DNA of 20,249 bases, taken from assembly GCA_049522755.1 (NCBI GenBank), contig JBEKNN010000171.1, forward strand, positions 1 through 20,249. Direction: 5' to 3'. Numbering within the stretch: the first letter of the stretch is position 1; every line of letters starts with the position of its first letter. Source of the stretch: PALSA-243 sp049522755. Its GTDB lineage: Bacteria > Acidobacteriota > Terriglobia > Bryobacterales > Bryobacteraceae. The notes below the pieces were generated by a model. That model worked only from the letters and a program-made list of their open reading frames with translations, did no database searches and had not been told where the DNA came from. Both the position numbers and the translations under genes were made by a program. Shown here in pieces: positions 6,798 to 13,040 of the stretch.

Positions 6798-8128
6798 TCC
6801 GCATCGCCAACGGGCAGGGCTTCTGGGGCGACTGGCTGGAAGCGCCGGTGCGCCTCGTGGAGCAGGGGCCCATCGACTATCTGGCGCTCGACTATCTGGC
6901 CGAGATCACCATGTCGATCCTGCAGAAGCAGAAGCAGGCCGACTCCAACTTGGGCTACGCCCGCGATTTTCCGCCACTGATTGCGCGCATCGCCGGCCAC
7001 ATCCGAGAACGCGGCGTGCGCGTGATCGCCAATGCCGGCGGCGTGAATCCGATCGCCTGCGCGCGTGAAGTGGTGCGGCAGGCGCCGGGACTGAAAGTAG
7101 CCGTGGTGCTGGGCGACGACGTCTATCCGCGCCTTGACGAATTCCTCGCCAAGGGCTACCAGATGCGCGACATGGATACCGGCGAGGCCATCGGCGCCAT
7201 CCGCGGCCGGATACAGAGCGCGAATGTTTACATCGGGGCGTTCCCATTGGCCGAGGCGCTGGCGACTGGCGCGCATGTGGTGGTGGCCGGCCGGTCGACC
7301 GATACCGCGCTCACACTGGCGCCGATGGTCCACCGGTTTGGCTGGCAGCCCGACGAGTATGACAAGCTCGCCGCGGGAACTATCGCCGGGCATATCATCG
7401 AATGCGGCGCGCAGTGTACCGGCGGCAACTGCCAGGTGGATTGGCAGAGCATCCCCAATATGGCGGACATCGGCTACCCCATTGTGGAAGCCGAGGCGGA
7501 CGGAACGTTTGTGGTAACGAAGCACGCCGGGGCCGGCGGCCGCGTCACTACCCACAGCGTCAAGGAGCAACTGCTTTACGAACTGGGCGACCCGCAGAAT
7601 TACATCACGCCCGATTGCGTGGCCGATTTCACCAGCATCCGGCTCGCCGCGGACGGCCCGGATCGCGTGCGCGTCACCGGCATCCGCGGCGGCGCGCGGC
7701 CGCCTTCGCTCAAGCTATCCATCAGTTACTCGAATGGATGGAAAGCTATCGGCACGCTGGTTTATTCGTGGCCGCAAGCCCTGGAGAAAGCGCGCGCGGC
7801 GGACCGGATTGTGCGCGAGCGGCTGGAGCGCCTCGGGCTGCGATTCGACGAGATCTACACCGAGTATTTCGGCGTGAATGCGTGCCATGGGCCGGCGGCG
7901 CCGCCGAATCCGGACCCGCCGGAGGTACAAATTCGCATCGGCGTGCGCGGCCAGGACAGGAAAGCCTTGGACCGGTTCACGCGGGAGCTGATTCCGCTAG
8001 TACTCAACGGGCCGCCGGGGGCTACCGGTTTCGGCGAAGGCCGCCCCGCGGTGCGCGAAATCGTGGCATACTGGCCTGCGTTAATCCCGCGCGAGGAGAT
8101 TGTCACGCGGGTGGAAGTTGTGGAGTGA
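6794..8128 (+). CDS. AtuA-family protein (DUF1446, acyclic terpene utilisation)
   Basis: The 444-residue product matches the AtuA/DUF1446 family. Early motifs are GFWGDWLEAPVRLVEQGPID (residues 10-28), YLALDYLAEITMSIL, and NAGGVNPIACAREV (about 80-93). Later come VVAGRSTDTALTLAPMVHR, the Cys-containing GHIIECGAQCTGGN (about 198-211), THSVKEQLLYELGDP, and near the end YTEYFGVNACHG. AtuA is required for citronellol/geraniol catabolism in Pseudomonas, but its reaction is not established. Together with the carboxylase just upstream it suggests use of a terpene-derived or other branched acyl-CoA. The start at 6794 has Shine-Dalgarno GGAGG seven bases upstream, and the family motif begins at once; the frame is open upstream to 6599 but that part is repeat sequence. 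The TGA is directly followed by the ATG of the 68-residue gene. Confidence 0.92.
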   Translation: MIRIANGQGFWGDWLEAPVRLVEQGPIDYLALDYLAEITMSILQKQKQADSNLGYARDFPPLIARIAGHIRERGVRVIANAGGVNPIACAREVVRQAPGLKVAVVLGDDVYPRLDEFLAKGYQMRDMDTGEAIGAIRGRIQSANVYIGAFPLAEALATGAHVVVAGRSTDTALTLAPMVHRFGWQPDEYDKLAAGTIAGHIIECGAQCTGGNCQVDWQSIPNMADIGYPIVEAEADGTFVVTKHAGAGGRVTTHSVKEQLLYELGDPQNYITPDCVADFTSIRLAADGPDRVRVTGIRGGARPPSLKLSISYSNGWKAIGTLVYSWPQALEKARAADRIVRERLERLGLRFDEIYTEYFGVNACHGPAAPPNPDPPEVQIRIGVRGQDRKALDRFTRELIPLVLNGPPGATGFGEGRPAVREIVAYWPALIPREEIVTRVEVVE

Positions 8129-8335
8129 ATGCCAGAAAAACCGGAACGCATACATTGGGACCGGGGAGCCAACGCGTGGATTTCCCCGGTGGGGACTGTC
8201 CGCCGGGAGGGCAGCCTCTGGACCGGCTACGTCTATCTGAACCAGCGCGCGGGCATGGGCCGCACCGAGACCAAAACGGGCTTCGACACCCCTCTTGCGG
8301 CCGCCGCGTGGGTGGAAAATAACGCGGAACACTGA
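8129..8335 (+). CDS. Small conserved-looking protein coupled to AtuA
   Basis: The 68-residue product is not recognised. Its start ATG directly follows the AtuA TGA with no gap, so translation is probably coupled. The sequence has a Trp/Tyr-rich, beta-like core (LWTGYVYLNQRAGMGRTETK) and ends with GFDTPLAAAAWVENNAEH. The pattern of a tryptophan-glycine-aromatic strand followed by G-F-x-T and an alanine-rich helix faintly recalls AP2/integrase-type N-terminal folds, but this is only a shape resemblance. Composition and GC-rich third positions resemble the neighbours, supporting a real gene. Confidence 0.65.
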   Translation: MPEKPERIHWDRGANAWISPVGTVRREGSLWTGYVYLNQRAGMGRTETKTGFDTPLAAAAWVENNAEH

Positions 8336-8368
8336 GGCGGCGGTGCGGCTGGCGCCCCCTGGGTAAGC

Positions 8369-8452
8369 GGAAAGCTGGGGCGGAGTTAGCTGCGGCAAAT
8401 GGCTCTGCGTAGAAGGAAAGCTGGCGGCATTAGCCGCGGCCAATGCCTTGCG
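8369..8452. repeat. Imperfect tandem repeat, about 40 bp x 2
   Basis: GGAAAGCTGG begins each unit (8369 and 8415, period 46). The units then share a diverged block: ggcggagttagctgcggc in the first and cggcattagccgcggc in the second, each followed by an AATG-containing end and tgcg. The second unit also forms a near-perfect 22-base palindrome at 8426-8447, with arms ggcatt and aatgcc around a GC-rich centre. Confidence 0.55.
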
Positions 8453-8541
8453 GGATCGACAAGGGATGGCGAGTCTTCGGGCCAACTCATGTAACGATGG
8501 CGGCGCGCGCCGAACCTCTCTCCGGAAACTTAAGACCGAAG

Positions 8542-8589
8542 CGCGTTCACACGAGTGTGAACGCTGCACGCAAAAGTGCGTGCGCCACG
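8542..8589. repeat. Dispersed palindromic (REP-like) repeat, copy 2
   Basis: This copy has the same two-hairpin layout as the one at 6653-6699. The first hairpin is identical: gcgttcacac (8543-8552), GA, gtgtgaacgc (8555-8564). The second has arms gcacgca (8566-8572) and tgcgtgc (8577-8583) with loop AAAG, and gcgccac follows. Relative to copy 1, an A-T pair in the second stem is replaced by C-G, so pairing is kept. It lies directly upstream of the Wzt-like gene, and the longest possible start of that gene (GTG at 8576) falls inside it. Confidence 0.75.
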
Positions 8590-8595
8590 AACTAC

Positions 8596-8640
8596 CTCAA
8601 CCACATCTGCTTCAAACACATCTGCCTCAACCACGATCTG
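8596..8640. repeat. Three 15-bp near-tandem units
   Basis: Consecutive units ctcaaccacatctgc (8596-8610), ttcaaacacatctgc (8611-8625) and ctcaaccacgatctg (8626-8640) lie between the palindromic repeat and the ABC ATPase gene. They keep the reading frame but would encode only a Ser/Thr-rich string with no counterpart in the family, so they are more likely non-coding. Confidence 0.55.
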
Positions 8641-8668
8641 GTTCGGCCGCAATGTTCTACCATCGAAT

Positions 8669-9862
8669 TTGGTCCTGCTGCAAAACGTCTCCAAGCTCTA
8701 CCGCCTCTATCGCCGTCCCGCCGACCGCCTGCGCGAGCTGCTGCCCGGCGCCGCCTCGCGGCATACCGATTTTTGGGCCCTGCGCGATATCAGCTTCAGC
8801 GTCGAAAAGGGCGAGACGCTCAGCGTCGTCGGACCCAACGGCTGCGGCAAGAGCACGCTGCTGCAAATCGTCAGCGGCATTCTGCAGCCCACGTCCGGAC
8901 GCGTGGTCACCCGCGGCCGCATCGCGGCGCTGCTGGAGCTGGGCGCCGGCTTCAACCCCGAATTCACGGGGCGCGAGAATGTCTACCTCAATGGCGAGAT
9001 TCTCGGGCTGAGCCGCGCCGAAATCGACCGCGCCATGCCTTCCATCGAAGCCTTCGCCGAGATTGGCGAATTCATGGAGCGCCCGGTAAAGGAGTACTCG
9101 AGCGGCATGTATGTGCGCCTCGCCTTCTCCACCGCCATCCATGTCGATCCCGAAATTCTCATCGTCGATGAAGCCCTGGCCGTGGGCGATGCCGTCTTCG
9201 CCAATCGCTGCGTGCGCAAGTTTCAGGAGCTGCGCGAGCGCAAGATCACGGTGCTCTTCGTTTCCCACGATCTCGGCCTGGTGAAACAGCTCTCGGACCG
9301 CGCCATCCTGCTGCTTCACGGACGGATGGAAGCGGAGGGCAAACCCAGCGACGTTATCAACCGCTATATCGGCCTGGTGCTGGCCCGGGAGCCTCGCGAA
9401 CAGAAGACGGAGCGCTTGCGTTCCAGCTTCCGCCACGGCGACGGCGCGAGCGAGATATTGAGCGTGGCCCTGCTGAACGCGCGCGGCGAGCCGGCCGAGA
9501 GCGTGGCCAGCGGCGAGCCGGTCACGGTGCGCGTGCGCTCGCGTTTCCATCAAGCCACTGCGGACCCCATGACCGGCATTCTGATCCGCACGCGCATCGG
9601 CATGGACGTTTACGGTACGAACACGCGCATCGAGCACGCGCCGCTGGGCGATTTCCAACCGGGCGACGAGTTGGAGGTGGATTTCCGGATAGAGTGCTGG
9701 CTGACGCCGCAGAGTTACACGCTGACCGTGGCCACGCAGAACGCCGATGGATCGAGCCACGACTGGCTGGACGACGCCATCGCATTCGACGTGGTGGACA
9801 CGCGCGTCGCCGCCGGCGTGGCGAACCTGAGGGCTAAAGTGGAATGGCGCGTATCGCGATAA
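8669..9862 (+). CDS. Wzt/TagH-like ABC transporter ATPase with C-terminal Wzt_C domain
   Basis: This is the ATPase of a polysaccharide (O-antigen, teichoic acid or similar glycan) exporter at the inner membrane. Motifs in the 397-residue product are Walker A GPNGCGKST (55-63), signature YSSGM (143-147), Walker B EILIVDEA (162-169) and the H-loop His200. TFTGRENVYLNG-type and EFMERPVKEYSSGM segments are typical of the Wzt/TagH group. From about residue 255 to the end lies a beta-rich domain of the Wzt_C type, which in well-studied systems binds the modified end of the glycan. The start is uncertain: TTG at 8669 precedes the conserved VLLQNVSKLYRLY, but it has no Shine-Dalgarno. The only upstream alternative (GTG 8576) lies inside a repeat. 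The permease partner (Wzm-like) and glycosyltransferases are missing from both sides. The 3' end overlaps the DUF167 gene by 19 bp. Confidence 0.88.
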   Translation: MVLLQNVSKLYRLYRRPADRLRELLPGAASRHTDFWALRDISFSVEKGETLSVVGPNGCGKSTLLQIVSGILQPTSGRVVTRGRIAALLELGAGFNPEFTGRENVYLNGEILGLSRAEIDRAMPSIEAFAEIGEFMERPVKEYSSGMYVRLAFSTAIHVDPEILIVDEALAVGDAVFANRCVRKFQELRERKITVLFVSHDLGLVKQLSDRAILLLHGRMEAEGKPSDVINRYIGLVLAREPREQKTERLRSSFRHGDGASEILSVALLNARGEPAESVASGEPVTVRVRSRFHQATADPMTGILIRTRIGMDVYGTNTRIEHAPLGDFQPGDELEVDFRIECWLTPQSYTLTVATQNADGSSHDWLDDAIAFDVVDTRVAAGVANLRAKVEWRVSR

Positions 9863-10104
9863 AGGTGCATCCGCGCGCGAAGCGGACGGCCATTACGGGG
9901 CATTTGGGCGAGGCTTATAAGTTGGATCTCAAGGCGTCGCCGGTGGATGGCCAGGCGAATGAGGAGTGCGTGAGGTTTTTCGCGGAACTGGCGGGTGTGC
10001 CGCGGAGCTCGGTCCGCATTGTGCAGGGCGCGACGGGACGGATGAAAGTGGTGGAGATTGAGGGGATGGCGATGGGGGAGATAGTGCGGCGGATCGCGGG
10101 TTGA
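9844..10104 (+). CDS. DUF167 (YggU/UPF0235) family protein
   Basis: The 86-residue product fits the DUF167 family. It has IAIKVHPRAKRTAI at the start, YKLDLKASPVDGQANEECVRF in the middle (the L-x-A-x-P-x-x-G-x-A-N motif) and VRIVQGATGRMKVVEIEG near the end. The biochemical role of the family is unknown. The ATG at 9844 overlaps the end of the ABC ATPase frame by 19 bases, pointing to coupled translation, although a functional link with glycan export is not implied by the family. Confidence 0.9.
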   Translation: MARIAIKVHPRAKRTAITGHLGEAYKLDLKASPVDGQANEECVRFFAELAGVPRSSVRIVQGATGRMKVVEIEGMAMGEIVRRIAG

Positions 10105-10111
10105 GTCGGGC

Positions 10112-10117
10112 TATACT
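10112..10117 (+). promoter_or_regulatory. Possible -10 box upstream of the AAA+ gene
   Basis: TATACT at 10112-10117 is a near-consensus -10 box about 47 bases before a good Shine-Dalgarno (AGGAG, 10165-10169). No matching -35 box was found at the usual distance, so confidence is low. Confidence 0.3.
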
Positions 10118-10175
10118 CGAGGCGTTGCCCGCCGATGGGCGCACGCAAGCGCACTTGTTTCGATAGGAGCTGATT

Positions 10176-10962
10176 TTGATAAAGGCGCTGCCGAGCCCGG
10201 CGTTCCAAGCCGCCATCGAGCAAGCGACTATGGCATCGCGATCGAACGCAAGCGTGTTGCCGAGCCGGCGAATCGGGCACGGGCAAGGACCTTCTCGCAG
10301 CTTACATCCATCGCAGCAGTCCATACGCTTCGGGTCAGTTTGTCAAGGTGGATTGCGGCGCGATGCCGGATGCGCTGGTCGAAAGCGCGCTTTTCGGATA
10401 TGAGAAGGGCTCGTTCGCCGGGGCGATCTCAATGCGCCACGGGAAGCTCGAACTCACCCAGAACGGCACTGTGTTCCTTGATGAAATCGGCGACCTCGAA
10501 GCCAACTCTCAGGCGAAGCTGGCCCGCGCTCTTCAGGCGGGAGAGTTCACCCGGGTGGGAGGCCGGCAGAACATTCGTATAACAGCCCGCGTGATCTCCG
10601 CGACCTGCCGCGATCTTTCAATAAGGCTGGGGCAGAGCGGGTTCCGCGAAGATTTGTTTACTTGTGTGAGCGGCGTGCAGATCGGAATTCCGGCTCTTCG
10701 CGATCGCCCCGAGGATATTGCGCCGATGGCGCGATATTTCCTCGAAGACTTCTGGGTCCGGAGCGGTTGCGGCGCCAAGAGCTTCGAGCCCGCAGCGTGG
10801 AGAGCGCTCGAAGACTACGCATGGCCTGGCAATGCGCGGCAACTGCGAAACGTAGTCGAACACATGGCGATCCGCTCGCACGACGACCGTCTGCACGCCG
10901 CCGATATCCCGCCAGAGTTGAAACCGCGTCCCAAAGCCGGCGCCCGGTACACCATCCAGTAA
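10176..10962 (+). pseudogene. Frameshifted, truncated sigma-54 activator AAA+ domain protein
   Basis: The start is TTG at 10176 with AGGAG six bases upstream. Its frame encodes SPAFQAAIEQATMASRSNASVL, the usual lead into the AAA+ domain. About base 10258 the homology moves to the next frame, which gives AGESGTGKDLLAAYIHRSS (Walker A) and runs to TAA-type stop at 10960-10962. One extra base within about 10257-10265 would explain this. Later motifs are Walker B GTVFLDEIGDL, sensor I region VISATCRDL, FREDLF, and WPGNARQLRNVVEH. The GAFTGA loop reads GSFAGA, so the sigma-54-contacting Thr is Ala. The second arginine-finger position after FREDL (usually Arg in YRL/HRL) is Cys. The protein (about 261 residues if repaired) has no receiver or sensor domain and no C-terminal Fis-type HTH. 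It may be a decaying gene, a sequencing error in a divergent stand-alone AAA+ protein, or both. Confidence 0.82.
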
Positions 10963-11111
10963 GCGCGGGTGGCTCTCTTCTCCGCGGTCGCAGGATCATA
11001 CGAATGGTCGAATCTTTGAGCCTGTGCTGGGAGCCGGCGCTCGCTCGCCAGCCCTCCACGGCACGTCTCCGCGGTGCAAGTCGGATGCGCCCACGCCCGC
11101 CCGCTGTCGCT

Positions 11112-12986
11112 CTACTTCCCCACCATGGGCGCGATAATCTGCGACAGCACATCCGGCGCCGAGGCGTTCCGCACCAGATGCGGATAGCGCTCGCCGCCGT
11201 GATACTCGATGCGATGCACCTGATAAAAATCCCCGGATTTCGTCAGCAGCTCGATCGACTTGGAATTCTTCGCCGCCGCCTGAATCGCCTCCCGCAGCAA
11301 GGTCGGCGAATACTGGCGATTGTCCACGGCGATCAGTTTCGTAGAAGGCCCAACGCCCGCCTGGAACGCGGGACTATCGAGGGCGACGTCGCTAATGGTC
11401 CCATCGTCCTGCACCTTGATTCCGAGCGAGTAGCTGAGGTCGGTGACCTTGCTCACGTCTTCGTAACCCCTCCAGAAATCGCTGCGCACGTTATCGTACG
11501 CCAATTTCCAGCCGGACCCTTCGATGCCGCCCAGCGGGGCGTGCGGCGCGGTGGAATGCAGCCGCTGATTGAAGAAGCCGGCCCAATCGTACGGTTGAAC
11601 CGCGTTGAGGCCGGCCACAACATCCTCGAACGTGTAGGTCTTCAGCTCCGGCTTGCCACCCGCGCCGCCATGGAACGCGCGGCAGAAATCGTTGAGAGAT
11701 TTCGCACCCTGGCTCAGCTTGCGGATGGTGGCGTCGGCTTCGAGCCAGATCAGCGTGCCTTCGGGATAATAGTCCACGCCGCGCCGATAAGCCGCGTAGT
11801 CGTCGGTAGCGGTGTAGAGCACTTGCGCCGCCACGGCCGTATCTTCGAGCGGACGCCAGCGGCGCCCGTACTCGGTGTCGAGCGACGCCGCGGTTTCCGC
11901 CAGAAACTCGCGGTACTCCTCGGGCGTCCACAAGCCGCTGCGCGGCGTCAGTATCTCACCCAGATATTCGGTGAGCCCTTCGTAGACCCAGAGCAGATCG
12001 CCTTTCATGGGCGCATCGAAGCCGCCGTCGCGCCCGTGGTCGGTGAGTCCCAGGGGACGGCGGAATTTGCCGTTCCAAGAATGCGTGAACTCATGCGGCA
12101 GCAGGAAGGCGTTGGCGATTCGCGGCTCTTCCTCGATGAGGGTCCGCTCGCCGACGCGGTCGTCGCTCGATTCGTGATGCTCCAGGCCGAAGTGCGCCAC
12201 GTGGTCGCTGAGCGTCAGCAGAAAATGATAATCGCGGTAGTGGCGCGATTGGTACAGCGCGCCGGTTTCCGCTACCAGATTCTTGTATTGCTGGATGGTC
12301 TCGGCGCTCACCTCCAGCGCGCGGTCGCTATCGGCCGCCAGATGCAGGAAATGCGGCGCGCCGCGGTCGGAGCCCAGCTCGATGGTGCGATAGTGCGCGC
12401 CCGCCGAAAGCGGCGAATCCACCAGCGTGGTGAGCGGCGCCGGCTGAAACTCGATGTCGGCGCCCGATTCGCGCCGGATGGGCAGCGCGGTGCCGTACTT
12501 CCACGCACTCGGCAAGCGCAAATTCGCCTGATACTGAAGCGAATCCGGGTCGGCGCCTTCGGGGTAAAGCAGGAGCTGGTTCCAACTGACCACGGCCAGC
12601 TCGGTGGTAGCCGAAGCGCCCGAGGAGAATCCGGAGGATTCCGGCGGCGAGATGAAATCGAATGCGATGTCGAGCGACGACGCCCCCGCCGGCACGGTCA
12701 CGTGGTACGCGAACATGTTCACGCTGTCGCGTTTCCACTCCACCGTCTGGCCCCCGGCCTTGATCTCCAGGCCTACCATGTTGATGATGGGGCCGGTGGG
12801 ACCGTGCTCTCCGGGAATCCATTCCGGATACATCAGCGTAATAGGACCCGGCTTTGCCGGCATGGTCATATGGACGTGAAACAGGCGCCGGGCGGCGTCG
12901 GTAGCGTCGACGCGGACTGGGATAGGCCCCTGCGCAAGCAACGGCGCGCAGATCAGTGACGCCGTGAGCGCCGTAAGATTTCGCAT
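11112..12986 (-). CDS. Secreted M61 (glycyl aminopeptidase-like) zinc peptidase with PDZ domain
   Basis: The 624-residue product starts with a signal peptide (RNLTALTASLICAPLLAQ). An M61 N-terminal beta domain follows with LMYPEWIPGEHGPTGPI (about 51-67). The catalytic domain has LSDHVAHFGLEHHESS (259-274), zinc motif HEFTHSWNGK (His298, Glu299, His302) and YEGLTEYLG (zinc ligand Glu336). A PDZ domain is likely at about 530-600 (SLGIKVQDDGTISDVALDSP, then FQAGV). All key residues are present, so an active periplasmic or extracellular aminopeptidase is expected. The ATG start has no strong Shine-Dalgarno. It lies 54 bp downstream of the HD-GYP gene on the same strand and converges with the AAA+ pseudogene across 149 bp in which I see nothing convincing. 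Confidence 0.94.
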   Translation of the reverse strand: MRNLTALTASLICAPLLAQGPIPVRVDATDAARRLFHVHMTMPAKPGPITLMYPEWIPGEHGPTGPIINMVGLEIKAGGQTVEWKRDSVNMFAYHVTVPAGASSLDIAFDFISPPESSGFSSGASATTELAVVSWNQLLLYPEGADPDSLQYQANLRLPSAWKYGTALPIRRESGADIEFQPAPLTTLVDSPLSAGAHYRTIELGSDRGAPHFLHLAADSDRALEVSAETIQQYKNLVAETGALYQSRHYRDYHFLLTLSDHVAHFGLEHHESSDDRVGERTLIEEEPRIANAFLLPHEFTHSWNGKFRRPLGLTDHGRDGGFDAPMKGDLLWVYEGLTEYLGEILTPRSGLWTPEEYREFLAETAASLDTEYGRRWRPLEDTAVAAQVLYTATDDYAAYRRGVDYYPEGTLIWLEADATIRKLSQGAKSLNDFCRAFHGGAGGKPELKTYTFEDVVAGLNAVQPYDWAGFFNQRLHSTAPHAPLGGIEGSGWKLAYDNVRSDFWRGYEDVSKVTDLSYSLGIKVQDDGTISDVALDSPAFQAGVGPSTKLIAVDNRQYSPTLLREAIQAAAKNSKSIELLTKSGDFYQVHRIEYHGGERYPHLVRNASAPDVLSQIIAPMVGK

Positions 12987-13040
12987 GTACCCAGCTTGCC
13001 TGAAACGGATGGTGGTTTCAATGTGGCCTCACGTTGCGTC

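Larger units (their letters stand above)
6709..6811 (+). repeat. Duplicated ribosome-binding and start region (71-bp direct repeat)
   Basis: CTGGAG at 6709-6714 and at 6780-6785 is followed in each case by an unlike eight-base spacer and then ATG. The 19-base block AATGATCCGCATCGCCAAC occurs exactly at 6722-6740 and 6793-6811. Both starts therefore carry a well-placed Shine-Dalgarno. The repeat distance of 71 bp is not a multiple of three, so the first start reads a different frame from the AtuA gene. Confidence 0.85.
8336..8668. other. 333-bp repeat-rich intergenic region
   Basis: No convincing gene lies here; the open frames crossing it have no Shine-Dalgarno and no family features. It contains an imperfect tandem pair (8369-8452), the second copy of the palindromic repeat (8542-8589), and three 15-base near-repeats (8596-8640). 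A ten-base palindrome ggcgcgcgcc sits close to 8495. The promoter and start of the downstream ABC ATPase gene must be within it, but no clear -10/-35 or Shine-Dalgarno was found. Confidence 0.6.

Noticed and set aside
7402..8322. A 306-codon plus-strand frame across the AtuA 3' end
   Set aside because: Arg/Gly/Ala-rich shadow of the AtuA frame with no Shine-Dalgarno.
6653..8589. CRISPR array
   Set aside because: Only two copies nearly 1.9 kb apart with genes between them; no regular spacers and no cas genes.
8443..9171. Plus-strand frames starting in the intergenic region and crossing the ABC ATPase
   Set aside because: They run out of frame with the Walker and signature motifs and start without a ribosome binding site.
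10963..11111. Terminator or small RNA between the AAA+ pseudogene and the M61 gene
   Set aside because: Only short weak stems and no T tract or promoter pattern.
10662..12959. A 765-codon plus-strand open frame opposite the M61 gene
   Set aside because: It is Arg/His/Ala-rich with no domain, has no Shine-Dalgarno, and lies antisense to a gene with all M61 motifs. High-GC coding sequence often leaves such frames open.
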